Source: Pacificibacter marinus
GTDB lineage: Bacteria > Pseudomonadota > Alphaproteobacteria > Rhodobacterales > Rhodobacteraceae
Direction of reading: 5' to 3'
Assembly: GCF_018860665.1 (NCBI RefSeq)
Contig: NZ_JAHKPK010000060.1
Location: 138,940-202,939, forward strand
DNA: 64,000 nt
A program made the position numbers and the translations under genes. Below, piece after piece: positions 37,243 to 46,827 of this stretch (its first letter is position 1; every line of letters starts with the position of its first letter). The notes under the pieces were generated by a model. That model saw nothing but the letters and a program-made list of their open reading frames with translations, searched no databases and was not told where the DNA came from.

Positions 37243-37875
37243 TCAGGCAGGCTTGCGGGCCACAATAAAGGTCGCATCTTTGGGATTTGCGCGCCAATAA
37301 TCTTCGATTTCAAATCCGGCGGATCGCATTTCATCCAAAAGATTATCCTGCGTGAAGCTGACCAAGCTTGGCAAAATCGGAACGGCTCGGAATAAGGGGG
37401 CCAATTTGGCGATCATGGGCGACATATCTTTGATACAAGCGGTCGATGAAATGAAAACCCCGCCCGCAGATGTCAGCGCGTAGGCCTTACGAATGGCGTG
37501 TTTCCAATCGGGTTGCAGATGCAACACGGACAGCATCAACACGGCGTCATAGCTCTGATCTGTGCCAAGATCGTCCAAGCCCTTATGTTCAAACACCACA
37601 TTTGCAATGCCGCGTGCTTTGGCTTGTGACTGTGCATGTTCGACCATTTTATGCGCGAAATCGATCCCCGTGACCTGCGTCACAAAGGGCGCGTGCGTCA
37701 TGGCCGTGTTGCCCGATCCGCAGCCAACCTCCAAAATAGACCACTCAGGTTTGAGCAAGCTTTGGGTTTGCGCCAGTTTACGTTCATAGGTCGCCTGATC
37801 CGCGACATCGCCAGCAATGTATTTCTTGGCAATGAGATTCCAAAAGGTGGGCGATGGTGTCGCGATAGGTTTCAT
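37243..37875 (-). CDS. Class I SAM-dependent methyltransferase
   Basis: A small methyltransferase (210 aa from the ATG at 37875). Motif I is ILEVGCGSGNTAMTHAP, motif II VTGIDFAHKMVEHA, and the post-motif segment is DAVLMLSVLHLQPDW. The substrate cannot be inferred; UbiE/COQ5-like small-molecule methylation is one option. The frame extends to 37914 without a better start. It lies between cvpA and purF on the same strand. Confidence 0.87.
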   Translation of the reverse strand: MKPIATPSPTFWNLIAKKYIAGDVADQATYERKLAQTQSLLKPEWSILEVGCGSGNTAMTHAPFVTQVTGIDFAHKMVEHAQSQAKARGIANVVFEHKGLDDLGTDQSYDAVLMLSVLHLQPDWKHAIRKAYALTSAGGVFISSTACIKDMSPMIAKLAPLFRAVPILPSLVSFTQDNLLDEMRSAGFEIEDYWRANPKDATFIVARKPA

Positions 37876-37922
37876 GCTGCGCTTTCTGGGATCAAGGTGT
37901 AAGAGACCTTGCATACATGGGA

Positions 37923-37956
37923 AAGGCGGCCCTGCTATTCAAGCAAGCGCCGCCTT
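37923..37956 (-). terminator. Possible terminator or hairpin after cvpA
   Basis: A perfect 8-bp stem AAGGCGGC (37923-37930) with GCCGCCTT (37949-37956), plus an inner TGC/GCA pairing. No proper U-run follows on either strand. It lies about 30 bases beyond the cvpA stop and may be a weak or Rho-assisted terminator. Confidence 0.45.
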
Positions 37957-37988
37957 CATCTGTCTTTTAACGTGACAAAAGCCGCCGT

Positions 37989-38543
37989 TTATTCTGTGCA
38001 GACGCCAACCAAGCCCTCATAGCGCTGGGTGATCCAGCCTGGTGCATCCGCGGGGATGCTTTCGTCAATGCGCGATTGTGAGCGGTCAAAGACTTTGACA
38101 GTGCGCGAATCTTCCAAAACCGCGATGCGGTCCCCCGTGGACACGCGATCCACGATCACCAATGCGATGGCCACCAAAAGAATGCCGCGAATGACGCCAA
38201 AGAAAAAGCCAAGCCCCTGATCGATACCGCCAAGCGCCGATCGCTGCACGGCTGAGGACAGCAGCGGCGTAAACACGGACACGACAATCAACGCCAGTGC
38301 GAAGACCGCAAAAAATCCGCCGATGACGCCCAATTCGCAGCTGTCAGAAATATAGCCACCCAAAACTGGGATTTCTTTGACCAATGGCATGGCTTGCGGA
38401 GCAAAAATGTAACCTAAAATCGCGGCGACGATCCAACCTGCGATGGCCATGCCTTCACGGACAAAACCGCGTGAATAGGCCAAAAGCGCGGATACGATGA
38501 TCACGAGGGCCACGATTGCGTCGACGATGGTAAAGCCTTCCAT
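37989..38543 (-). CDS. cvpA: CvpA family membrane protein
   Basis: A 184-aa inner-membrane protein (colicin V production family) with four predicted transmembrane helices. Family-typical segments are TIVDAIVALVIIVSALLAYSRGFVREG and ALGGIDQGLGFFFGVIRGILL. The molecular role is unclear; family members affect envelope homeostasis. It lies between radA and the methyltransferase/purF genes, matching the widespread cvpA-purF linkage. Confidence 0.93.
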   Translation of the reverse strand: MEGFTIVDAIVALVIIVSALLAYSRGFVREGMAIAGWIVAAILGYIFAPQAMPLVKEIPVLGGYISDSCELGVIGGFFAVFALALIVVSVFTPLLSSAVQRSALGGIDQGLGFFFGVIRGILLVAIALVIVDRVSTGDRIAVLEDSRTVKVFDRSQSRIDESIPADAPGWITQRYEGLVGVCTE

Positions 38544-38605
38544 GGATGCTTTGCCTTTCTATATGTCGGGTGTGTACATCACCCGTTGATCTCTCACGTG
38601 CTGAT

Positions 38606-38646
38606 TTAGCCCGCACCAAAATGCGCGCTATTAGCCCGCACCAAAA
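38606..38646. repeat. 16-bp direct repeat at the radA 3' end
   Basis: TTAGCCCGCACCAAAA occurs at 38606-38621 and again at 38631-38646, starts 25 bases apart. The second copy contains the radA stop codon on the minus strand; the first lies just downstream of the gene, out of frame. It looks like a short duplication of the gene end. Confidence 0.8.
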
Positions 38647-40001
38647 ACGTCGCCAACAAAGCCGACAAGATCGTCCATATAACGAATCTGCATGCCAGTT
38701 CCATCCCCTGCTTTCGAACGGGATGGTGCGATTGCAGATGAAAAACCAAGTTTTTGCGCTTCTTTCAACCTGTTTTCGGTCTGATTGACCGGACGCAGCC
38801 CTCCAGACAGCGACAGTTCCCCGAAAACCACACAGTCTTTGGGAATTGCCGTGTCTTCGCGCGCAGATAATAAAGCCGCAGCCACGGCCAAATCGGCGGC
38901 AGGTTCGGTGACTTTCATGCCGCCTGCGACATTCAAGTACACATCCAACCCCGCGAATGGGATGCCGCAACGCGATTCGAGCACCGCCAAAATCATCGAC
39001 AACCGCCCGCCATCCCAGCCCACAACCGTGCGCCGCGCTTGGGCATTTGGCGATGGAGCCACCAGTGCTTGGAACTCAACCAAGACAGGTCGCGTGCCTT
39101 CAATGCCTGCAAAAACCACAGACCCCGCCGTGGGCTTGTCGCGTTCCGACAAAAACAACGCCGATGGATTGGTCACTTCGCATAAGCCATCGCCGGTCAT
39201 TTCAAACACGCCGATTTCTTGCGCTGGCCCAAAGCGGTTTTTCACTGCGCGCAACAAACGGAAATGATGCCCGCGCTCGCCTTCAAAATACAAAACCGTA
39301 TCGACCATATGTTCAACCACGCGCGGACCAGCAAGTTGTCCGTCTTTGGTGACATGGCCAACAATGATCACCGCCACGTTGCGCGATTTGGCAAAGGTCA
39401 CGATTTCATGCGCCGCCGCGCGCACTTGGCTGACAGACCCCGGCGCGCTTTCGACGTTGTCCGCCCACATGGTTTGAATGGAATCGATGACCACCAGATC
39501 AGGTTCTTCGGCTTCCAATGTGGTCAAAATATCGCGCAGATTGGTTTCAGCGGCCAGTTTCACGGGGGCATCGCCAAGGCCAAGCCTTTGGGCGCGCATC
39601 CGCACTTGGGCCGAAGATTCCTCGCCCGAGACATAGATCGTCTTCAGGCCCGCCTGCGCGAATTTAGCAGCCGCTTGCAACATCAAGGTGGATTTGCCGA
39701 TGCCTGGATCACCGCCCACCAAAATCGCTGAAGCTGGCACAAGCCCGCCACCCAAGACGCGGTCCAATTCGCCCAAACCACATTCTGTGCGGGGGGGCGG
39801 GGCTTCTTTGGTGGACAGATCGCTCAACGGCACCGTCTTGCCGCGCATGCCACCGAGTGTTTTCTTGGACGGACCGGATTTGGACAAAGGTTTTTCTTCG
39901 ACAATCGTGTTCCAATCGCCGCAACTGTCGCAGCGCCCCGACCATTTGGTGTACACAGCCGCACAGGCACTACAGGTGAAATTGGTTTGGGCTTTGGCCA
40001 T
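38631..40001 (-). CDS. radA: DNA repair protein RadA
   Basis: A RecA-like branch-migration helicase in recombination. From the ATG at 40001 (456 aa), it has an N-terminal zinc finger (C10, C13, C24, C27), Walker A GGDPGIGKSTL, the RadA-specific KNRFG motif in AVKNRFGPAQE, and a C-terminal Lon-protease-like domain without protease function. The longer frame from 40028 precedes the zinc finger and is unlikely. The 3' end carries a short direct duplication. Confidence 0.96.
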   Translation of the reverse strand: MAKAQTNFTCSACAAVYTKWSGRCDSCGDWNTIVEEKPLSKSGPSKKTLGGMRGKTVPLSDLSTKEAPPPRTECGLGELDRVLGGGLVPASAILVGGDPGIGKSTLMLQAAAKFAQAGLKTIYVSGEESSAQVRMRAQRLGLGDAPVKLAAETNLRDILTTLEAEEPDLVVIDSIQTMWADNVESAPGSVSQVRAAAHEIVTFAKSRNVAVIIVGHVTKDGQLAGPRVVEHMVDTVLYFEGERGHHFRLLRAVKNRFGPAQEIGVFEMTGDGLCEVTNPSALFLSERDKPTAGSVVFAGIEGTRPVLVEFQALVAPSPNAQARRTVVGWDGGRLSMILAVLESRCGIPFAGLDVYLNVAGGMKVTEPAADLAVAAALLSAREDTAIPKDCVVFGELSLSGGLRPVNQTENRLKEAQKLGFSSAIAPSRSKAGDGTGMQIRYMDDLVGFVGDVFGAG

Positions 40002-40084
40002 GTGGTGCTCCGCTCGGGTCAATCGCACGGTGTGTTCGTGCTATGTTCTCTTTTGTCCGTTGTAGCGTTAATCAGCGGCTGCGA

Positions 40085-40525
40085 TCAAGCGGCTTTGTTT
40101 TTATGGGCGAAAATACTTAAACCCAGCGAGGCCAAAACGCAGCCCGTGAACAGATACAGCCCCCAGCCGACATCCACGCGCCCGATGCCTAGACCCTTTA
40201 TGACGGTGATATAAATGGCGATTAAAAACACATCTGCCATGGCCAAACGCGCCAGATGAAACAGATAGGGCTTCACGCGGGCGGTCAACCAGCCTCCGAG
40301 CAGCCCCTCAAGTGCGATCACCTTGGCGATAGGGGCGATCAGGGCCAGAATCACGACAATGAGGGCCAGTAAAATGTCGGTGTTCCACAAGCTTTGCACG
40401 CCTGACAGGACCGAAATTTCTGTCATGCCAAAGATCGGCAAAAGACCCGCGCGCAGCAAGGGGGCCGCCCAAGCGATGGGGAATAAAATCAACAGCGAGA
40501 GGTTCAAAAGGCGGGGCACAGTCAT
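40085..40525 (-). CDS. Paraquat-inducible protein A-like membrane protein
   Basis: A 146-aa protein with four predicted transmembrane helices, matching one PqiA module (LLILFPIAWAAPLLRAGLLPIFG and ALIVVILALIAPIAKVIAL). It lacks the zinc-ribbon cysteines of full-length PqiA. PqiA proteins belong to envelope lipid-transport systems; the nearby mlaEF genes may be relevant but are not adjacent. It lies upstream of radA on the same strand. Confidence 0.83.
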   Translation of the reverse strand: MTVPRLLNLSLLILFPIAWAAPLLRAGLLPIFGMTEISVLSGVQSLWNTDILLALIVVILALIAPIAKVIALEGLLGGWLTARVKPYLFHLARLAMADVFLIAIYITVIKGLGIGRVDVGWGLYLFTGCVLASLGLSIFAHKNKAA

Positions 40526-40566
40526 GGCCTAGAGGTGGCGATACCGCGCACAACTGTCAAGCGCGC

Positions 40567-41433
40567 TTAGTTTGGTCGCTCAAATCCGCTGCCCTGTCTG
40601 TCTGCTTCTGTAAGGCTTTTTGCAGCACTGCCCGATGACAAAGGCACGACTTTGCCATCATCCACTTTGGCCTCAACCAGATCGCTGTCATCGCGGCGGT
40701 CTTCGTCCATCTCATACCCAAGTTGTGGCAAGATTTCTTTGAGATCTTTCTCAAGGCGATCCATCTGGCGGTTGGCCTCCAATTCAGAGGCTTCGACGTC
40801 ATTTTGCCAGCGCTGTAATTCCTGTGTTACAGTCAAGGCAAGACTGAGGTTCTCGTTGAACCTGTCCAGTTCCTCTTGGCGATGACGTAAAAATTCTTTG
40901 GCCCGTGCGACTTTGGGTTCTGAATAAACCAAAGCCAAGTCGCGGGTCATATGTGACATCTGTGCTGCCAATTCCAAAATTTCAGGCTCCAGATGACCTA
41001 AATCAGGGTGCTTGCGCATTCTGTCCAAACGGTCCCGCATGTCTTCAAATTCCGAGGATAGCGCAAATACGCCACTGCGATCTTCTGCGTGCGAAATTTG
41101 GTACGCTCTGGCCACATCATCCATCGACAGTTTGAAATCGCGGTGCGACCGTTCCAAGCGTTGGATGTGATGCACGCCGGGTAAAAAGGCGCAAAGCCCG
41201 ATCAACAGCGCGGTGCCCAAGGATTGCACCCAAATACCGATAGCTAGGCTCTCGTCGGATGCGGAAATCAGGTTCAATGACAGCCATGGGATGACGCCTA
41301 GAAACGACAAAACAGTTGCAATGGTCGCTGTCAAAGCAAGGGCGATCAGAAGGCCCTGAGTTGCAAGCTGGACAATGTTGCGCAAATTGCGCCCAGCCGT
41401 CCAAGCCGGTGCTGTTTGATCTTGTATCATCAT
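40567..41433 (-). CDS. Membrane-anchored coiled-coil protein of unknown function
   Basis: A 288-aa protein starting at the ATG at 41433 (GGGG-containing ribosome site; the next codon is also ATG). Two transmembrane helices (about residues 20-45 and 65-88) are followed by a long charged helical region (about 95-250) with coiled-coil character: repeated Leu/Met with Arg/Glu, as in FEDMRDRLDRMRKHPDLG. The C-terminus is disordered. Homologues in Rhodobacteraceae are sometimes labelled DNA repair protein, which nothing here supports. Function unknown. Confidence 0.75.
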   Translation of the reverse strand: MMIQDQTAPAWTAGRNLRNIVQLATQGLLIALALTATIATVLSFLGVIPWLSLNLISASDESLAIGIWVQSLGTALLIGLCAFLPGVHHIQRLERSHRDFKLSMDDVARAYQISHAEDRSGVFALSSEFEDMRDRLDRMRKHPDLGHLEPEILELAAQMSHMTRDLALVYSEPKVARAKEFLRHRQEELDRFNENLSLALTVTQELQRWQNDVEASELEANRQMDRLEKDLKEILPQLGYEMDEDRRDDSDLVEAKVDDGKVVPLSSGSAAKSLTEADRQGSGFERPN

Positions 41434-41595
41434 CGTTACCCCACGTTCGTTGCCCAAGAATGAAGCAATATAATAACAAAAAATCAATGTTTTATGGGGA
41501 AACTCGGGGATTGTGTCCCCACGGGAAACAAAGTTAACCAGTTCGTTACCTTAATGCTCAGGTTGCAAACGGTCTTTTTGAATATCGTTGCTCGA

Positions 41596-42345
41596 TTATC
41601 GCAAAGTCTCGATCGGACCATCCGCCGATCCGGTGATGAACTGCTGCAAATAGGGGTCTTCGCCCGAATCCATCTCGGTGACAGGGCCGCTCCAGCGAAT
41701 CTTTCCGCCGTGCAGCATCGCCACGGTGTCCGAAATGGCCCGTACCGAGGTCATGTCATGGGTGATCGTCATGGCTGTCGCGCCCATTTCAACAACGATT
41801 TCACGGATCAAATCATTGATAACGCCCGCCATAATCGGATCAAGACCCGTGGTAGGCTCATCAAAGAAAATGATCTCGGGATCAGCAGCAATCGCGCGGG
41901 CCAGTCCCACACGTTTTTGCATACCACCCGACAGTTCTGCTGGCAGTTGATCCGCCACATCAGGCGACAGGCCTACGCGGCGCAGTTTTTCAATCGCGAT
42001 TTCGCGGGCCTCAGATCGCGGACGTTTAAGCGTGCCGCGCAACAATCGAAAAGCCACGTTTTGCCACACAGGAATCGAATCAAACAGCGCGCCGCCTTGG
42101 AATAACATGCCAAATTTGGCCAAAAAGGCGTCGCGATCCCCTGTTTGCGTCACGTCTTCGCCGTCGACCTTGATCACACCTTGATCGGGCATAATCAGCC
42201 CCAAAACACATTTGAGGGTCACGGATTTCCCCGTGCCAGAGCCGCCAATGATCACAAGGCTTTCACCGCGGGCAACATTCAGGTCAACACCGCGCAGGAT
42301 TTGTTTCGATCCAAAGGATTTATGGACGTTTGAAAGCTCTATCAT
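41596..42345 (-). CDS. mlaF: ABC transporter ATPase, MlaF type
   Basis: The ATPase of the Mla retrograde phospholipid transporter of the inner membrane. The protein (249 aa) has Walker A GGSGTGKSVTLK, signature ELSGGMQKRVGLARAI and Walker B IIFFDEPTTGLDPI. The C-terminal MlaF-type segment follows. The frame is open up to 42474, but [11 protein letters not shown] at 42345 is the natural start and overlaps the mlaE stop (ATGA). No mlaD follows; the next gene on this strand is unrelated. Confidence 0.93.
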   Translation of the reverse strand: MIELSNVHKSFGSKQILRGVDLNVARGESLVIIGGSGTGKSVTLKCVLGLIMPDQGVIKVDGEDVTQTGDRDAFLAKFGMLFQGGALFDSIPVWQNVAFRLLRGTLKRPRSEAREIAIEKLRRVGLSPDVADQLPAELSGGMQKRVGLARAIAADPEIIFFDEPTTGLDPIMAGVINDLIREIVVEMGATAMTITHDMTSVRAISDTVAMLHGGKIRWSGPVTEMDSGEDPYLQQFITGSADGPIETLR

Positions 42346-43133
42346 ATCGAGAAAAACGCCTGTGTCAGAAGGAAGTTTGCTGCCAAAATGAGGATCGCAG
42401 CCGCCACAACTGACGACTTGGTTGCAGCGCCAACCCCTTGGGCGCCTCGGCCCGATTGCATACCGTAATAGCACCCCATAAGCGTGGCGATAAAGCCAAA
42501 GACAGCCCCTTTGGCGAGCGAAGATAACACATCAATCGGCTGCAAAAAGTTGACCGTGTTTTGCATATAGCTTGCTGGGTTGAAGCCAAGCGATTGCGTC
42601 GAGACCAGCCAGCCACCGTAGATGCCAATAATATCGCCAATACCAACTAAAAGCGGCACCGTCAAAAGCCCTGCCAAAACCCGTGGCACTGTGAGATATT
42701 TCATCGGATGTGTCGACAGCGTGACCAATGCGTCGATCTGTTCGGTCACTTTCATCGTGGCGATTTCTGCCGCGACCGATGCGGTCACCCGTGCAGCAAT
42801 CATCAAGCCGACCAAAACAGGCCCAAGTTCGCGCACCATGCCGATGGCCACGATCTGCGGCACCACGGCTTCGGCAGAAAAACGCGCTCCGCCGGAATAA
42901 ATCTGCAAGGCCAAAGCGCCACCAGTGAAAAACGCAGTCAGACCAACGACGGGCAAGGACAGATAGCCGACATTCAATAGCGCCGACATAAATTCGCGTG
43001 AATAAAACGGCGGTGTCACCATATGGCGCACAGTCGCCAGCGCAAAAATCACCAAGCGCCCAAGTCCCGCCAAAGCCCCAAGGCTTGCGCGCCCAAGGAC
43101 CGCGAGTGGCCGTGTGATCACGCCAGGGTTCAT
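42342..43133 (-). CDS. mlaE: ABC transporter permease, MlaE type
   Basis: The permease of the Mla phospholipid transport system (263 aa, about six transmembrane segments). It carries the family landmarks [51 protein letters not shown] and a C-terminal [24 protein letters not shown]. It overlaps mlaF by 4 bases and alr by 4 bases. The set alr-mlaE-mlaF is common in Rhodobacteraceae. Confidence 0.94.
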   Translation of the reverse strand: MNPGVITRPLAVLGRASLGALAGLGRLVIFALATVRHMVTPPFYSREFMSALLNVGYLSLPVVGLTAFFTGGALALQIYSGGARFSAEAVVPQIVAIGMVRELGPVLVGLMIAARVTASVAAEIATMKVTEQIDALVTLSTHPMKYLTVPRVLAGLLTVPLLVGIGDIIGIYGGWLVSTQSLGFNPASYMQNTVNFLQPIDVLSSLAKGAVFGFIATLMGCYYGMQSGRGAQGVGAATKSSVVAAAILILAANFLLTQAFFSI

Positions 43134-44170
43134 CCGCGATACCGCCTGTTATACCGCCGCCCCAACGAGGTCAGCACTTCATAGCCAATCGTCCCGCCAA
43201 TATCAGCCAAATCATCCACCGTTTGATGGGCGCATAATAGATCAAGCGAACGCGGCGTGTGATCCAAATGGGTGACATCGACTGTGATCAAATCCATCGA
43301 CACGCGGCCCAAAAGCGGGCAGGGGGTATCGCCGTCAAACAGCACAGCTTTGCCCGAAATATGTCTGGTGATCCCGTCTGCATAACCCGCCGAGACTGTC
43401 GCCACACGTGAGGGCAGGTCGGCGGTCCATGCATTGCCATAGCCCACGGTTTCGCCCGCTGCCACATCGCGAATTTGGATGATCGGACATTCCACCCGCA
43501 CCACAGGTTCGGCGTCCTCAAACGGCAAGCCGCCATAAAGACCAATGCCCGGACGCGTTAGGTCGAAATGATACTCAGGCCCAAGCAAAATTCCACCCGT
43601 GGCCGAGAGCGCACGCGGGGCGTTCAAACCGTCGGTCATCTTGTGAAATTCCGCCAATTGCTGCGCGTTCATCGGATGATCCGGCTCATCCGCACAGGCC
43701 AGATGCGACATGATCAACATCGGTTCCGCTGTCATCACCAGATCGCGCACGGCGTCCCATTCATTGGCTTCCATGCCCAAACGATTCATGCCTGTGTCCA
43801 GTTGCACGCCAAAGGGATGACCAGGCAGGGCTTCGAAATGGCGGGTGATCTGATCCAGCGAATTGAGCATCGGCGTCAATTGCATGTCCGCAATCATATC
43901 CGTGTCGCCAGACATATGTCCGCCAAAGACGCAAATGCGCGGGCTCGGCCCCAAGGCCTCGCGCAGGATCACACCTTCTTCAGCGGCGGCGACAAAAAAG
44001 GTTTTTGCGCCCGCTTTGGCCAAAGCCCGCGCGGCTTTGCCTGCGCCTATGCCATAGCCGTCAGCTTTGACAACCGCAGCTGTTTCAACGGTTTTCGCAG
44101 ATTTTGCGTCCAATGCCCGCCAATTGCGTGCCAAAGCGCTAAGATCGATATGTAATGTAGACGTGCCCAT
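43130..44170 (-). CDS. alr: Alanine racemase
   Basis: A PLP enzyme that makes D-alanine for peptidoglycan. From the ATG at 44170 it has the PLP lysine in [14 protein letters not shown] and the catalytic tyrosine region [12 protein letters not shown]. Conserved PGIGLYGG and [16 protein letters not shown] are also present. The frame is open to 44227 but the added residues are not family-like. It overlaps mlaE by 4 bases and follows dnaB on the same strand. Confidence 0.95.
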   Translation of the reverse strand: MGTSTLHIDLSALARNWRALDAKSAKTVETAAVVKADGYGIGAGKAARALAKAGAKTFFVAAAEEGVILREALGPSPRICVFGGHMSGDTDMIADMQLTPMLNSLDQITRHFEALPGHPFGVQLDTGMNRLGMEANEWDAVRDLVMTAEPMLIMSHLACADEPDHPMNAQQLAEFHKMTDGLNAPRALSATGGILLGPEYHFDLTRPGIGLYGGLPFEDAEPVVRVECPIIQIRDVAAGETVGYGNAWTADLPSRVATVSAGYADGITRHISGKAVLFDGDTPCPLLGRVSMDLITVDVTHLDHTPRSLDLLCAHQTVDDLADIGGTIGYEVLTSLGRRYNRRYRG

Positions 44171-44249
44171 AAACGTGTTTTGACCAGCTGGGGCGCGCGG
44201 CGCAAGCCCAAAACCACCGCTGATCAATGCTCCTTAAAACAAGATTAAC

Positions 44250-45848
44250 TTAGTACTCTTCTGCGCCAGGCAGATGATGCTCATAGGCCAAGTTGCCAAA
44301 GCGGGTGAATTCGGCGGTGAACGACAGGGTCACTGTGCCGATGGGGCCGTGACGTTGCTTGCCCAAGATCACTTCGGCCTTCGCGTGCAGACGTTCCATT
44401 TCTTCTTGCCATGCTGCGATGGCTTCGTGGTTGTGGTCGTCCGGTTTCTCGCGCTCTTTGTAATATTCGCCGCGGTACACAAACATCACCACGTCGGCGT
44501 CTTGCTCGATCGATCCAGATTCGCGCAAATCCGACAGCTGCGGGCGTTTGTCGTCTCGGCTTTCCACTGTCCGCGACAACTGAGACAGCGCAATCACTGG
44601 GATGTTCAGTTCCTTGGCGATGGCTTTCAGGCCCATGGAAATTTCGCCGATCTCTTGCACACGGTTGCCTTGGGTGCTGGGCGTGCCGCGTACCAGTTGC
44701 AAATAGTCGACGATCAACACATCCAAACCATGGGTGCGTTTCAAACGCCGCGCACGGGCCGCCAATTGCGAAATCGGCAAGGCAGGGGTGTCATCGATAT
44801 ACAAGGGACAGGTCTCAAGGGTTTTCGCGGCTTCGATCAGGCGGCGAAACTCGTCCTCTTCCATATCCCCTTGGCGAATTTTATGCGATGAAATCTCGGC
44901 GGCTTCGGCCAAAATACGTGCCGCCAACTGTTCTGCGCTCATCTCGAGCGAGTAAAATCCAACAACGCCGCCCTCAATCGCGCCCTCTTTGCCATCGGGC
45001 ATGACGCCCTTTTTATAGGCTTTGGCCACGTTGTAAGCGATGTTGGTCGCCAGTGAGGTTTTGCCCATCGAAGGACGCCCCGCCAGAATGATAAGGTCGG
45101 ATTTGTGCAAGCCGCCCATCTTTTTATCGAGATCCACCAGACCTGACGATATCCCCGCCATGCCGCCCCCGCGCTCGTAAGCTGCATTGGCGTTGAGAAC
45201 CGCTTGGGTCACGGCCGATAGGAAGGATTTAAACCCAGAATCCACTTTGCCCTGCTCGGACAAGGAATACAGCTTTTGTTCGGCTGAGACGATTTGCTCG
45301 GTCGGTTCGCGGCTTTCCAACCCGCTGGCCGCAGAGCCTGCGATCTCGTTGCCAAGCTCGATCAACTGGCGGCGAATGAACAGATCATAGATCAATTGCG
45401 CATAGTCACGCACGGCATAAGTCGAAATCGCTGAAGCCGCCAAACGCGCCAAATACGCAGGCCCACCCAATTCTTGCAGGCCTTTGTGATCTTCCATGTA
45501 AGCCTTAAGCGTCACAGGCGAGGCCAGCATGTTTTTCGCGATGCGTTCGGCGGCTTTTTCGAAAATATCGCGGTGCACAGGGTCGTAGAAATGCTCAGGC
45601 TGAATGACGGATGCAATTTTGTCATAGACATCATTGTTGGTCAAAAGCGCGCCCAGCAATTGCTGTTCGGCCTCGGTATTATGCGGCTGTGCGTCGGCGT
45701 AAGACGAGATCACCGCACCGGATTGCGCGGTCACTGCGGTGCCCGTTTCAGGCACACTCGGCAAGGCTTCAGCCGTCTCGGGCATGTCGGTGTAACCTGG
45801 ATCATCAGACCCTTGCGAGTTGTTCAGCGTGGCGAAATCGTCGTTCAT
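44250..45848 (-). CDS. dnaB: Replicative DNA helicase DnaB
   Basis: The hexameric helicase at the replication fork. After an N-terminal disordered, acidic extension (about residues 1-50) comes the N-terminal domain (HNTEAEQQLLGALLTNNDVYD), then the RecA-like core: Walker A LAGRPSMGKTSLA, Walker B LDVLIVDYLQLV and QLSRTVESRDDKRPQLSDLR. The extension makes it 532 aa, longer than E. coli DnaB (471 aa). No intein is present at the P-loop. alr follows downstream. Confidence 0.96.
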   Translation of the reverse strand: MNDDFATLNNSQGSDDPGYTDMPETAEALPSVPETGTAVTAQSGAVISSYADAQPHNTEAEQQLLGALLTNNDVYDKIASVIQPEHFYDPVHRDIFEKAAERIAKNMLASPVTLKAYMEDHKGLQELGGPAYLARLAASAISTYAVRDYAQLIYDLFIRRQLIELGNEIAGSAASGLESREPTEQIVSAEQKLYSLSEQGKVDSGFKSFLSAVTQAVLNANAAYERGGGMAGISSGLVDLDKKMGGLHKSDLIILAGRPSMGKTSLATNIAYNVAKAYKKGVMPDGKEGAIEGGVVGFYSLEMSAEQLAARILAEAAEISSHKIRQGDMEEDEFRRLIEAAKTLETCPLYIDDTPALPISQLAARARRLKRTHGLDVLIVDYLQLVRGTPSTQGNRVQEIGEISMGLKAIAKELNIPVIALSQLSRTVESRDDKRPQLSDLRESGSIEQDADVVMFVYRGEYYKEREKPDDHNHEAIAAWQEEMERLHAKAEVILGKQRHGPIGTVTLSFTAEFTRFGNLAYEHHLPGAEEY

Positions 45849-46023
45849 CCGGTGGTCTTCCTGTCATGTGCCCTATGTTATGGGCCTACCCATTTGGGCT
45901 TGGTTCGCATCTTGTAACGAGACTCGGGGGCGAGGTTCAAATGGTATGTTTTGTGGATAACTTTGCGTGCCACAGAATGTAGGGGACGCGGAAATGTTGG
46001 CGCTATATCTTGATCGCAAGCCC

Positions 46024-46061
46024 AATAAAAAATAAACGCCGCCCGATTTGAGGCAGCGTTT
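46024..46061 (-). terminator. Terminator after pyrE
   Basis: A 10-bp stem with one mismatch (46034-46043 with 46052-46061), followed on the minus strand by TTATTTTTTATTGGG. It lies about 43 bases past the pyrE stop and separates the pyr genes from dnaB. Confidence 0.82.
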
Positions 46062-46103
46062 AAGCATTATCGTACTTGGGCCTGCTTGCAAAAGCCGTGG
46101 GCC

Positions 46104-46784
46104 TCAGGCCCTTTTGTTGGCCTCTTGCCAGTCGCGTGGCGCGTTGAGGAATTTCTCAACTTCGGCCAAGGTTTCTGCATCAAAGGATTTTTGCAATTTT
46201 GCTTCAGCCAAGACATCCCACCATGTGCACAGAGAGTGCAGTTGGATACCGTGATCGCCCAATGTTTTTTCTGTCTCTGGGAAAATACCGTAGTAGAAAA
46301 TCACCGCCGTATGCCCACAGGTAGCACCCGTATCGCGGATAGCGTCGACAAAGGACAGTTTTGATCCGCCATCTGTGGTCAGGTCTTCGACCAGCAACAC
46401 CCGTTCGCCTTCGGACATCGTGCCCTCGATACGTGCATTGCGACCATAACCTTTTGGCTTTTTACGCACGTAGGTCATTGGCAAAGCAAGGCGTTCTGCC
46501 ACCATCGCCGCAAAGGGAATGCCTGCCGTTTCGCCACCTGCGATATTGTCAAACGCTTCAAAACCCGCATCGCGCATCACGGTGACAGACAGAAAATCCA
46601 TCAGGGTCGAACGAATGCGTGGGTAGGAAATCAGCTTGCGGCAATCCACATAGGTCGGGCTTGGCAGGCCTGATGCCAATGTGAAGGGATCGGCCGCGTT
46701 GAAATCAACGGCTTTGATTTCAAGCAACATACGGGCCGTCAGGCGGGCGATTTCTGTGGAGTCAGGAAAGGAAGACGGGATCAT
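46104..46784 (-). CDS. pyrE: Orotate phosphoribosyltransferase
   Basis: Converts orotate and PRPP to OMP in pyrimidine synthesis. The PRPP-binding signature [15 protein letters not shown] is present, with [18 protein letters not shown] as the catalytic flexible loop. Length (226 aa) fits the alphaproteobacterial form. AAAGGAC precedes the ATG. It follows pyrC at a gap of 43 bases on the same strand, so the two pathway genes form an operon. Confidence 0.96.
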   Translation of the reverse strand: MIPSSFPDSTEIARLTARMLLEIKAVDFNAADPFTLASGLPSPTYVDCRKLISYPRIRSTLMDFLSVTVMRDAGFEAFDNIAGGETAGIPFAAMVAERLALPMTYVRKKPKGYGRNARIEGTMSEGERVLLVEDLTTDGGSKLSFVDAIRDTGATCGHTAVIFYYGIFPETEKTLGDHGIQLHSLCTWWDVLAEAKLQKSFDAETLAEVEKFLNAPRDWQEANKRA

Positions 46785-46827
46785 GGCAGTGTCCTTTGGA
46801 TCTTAAATGCGAATAGGTCTTGAACTG

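Noticed and set aside
43568-44155. 195-codon plus-strand open frame opposite alr
   Set aside because: Complement of alanine racemase; no supporting features.
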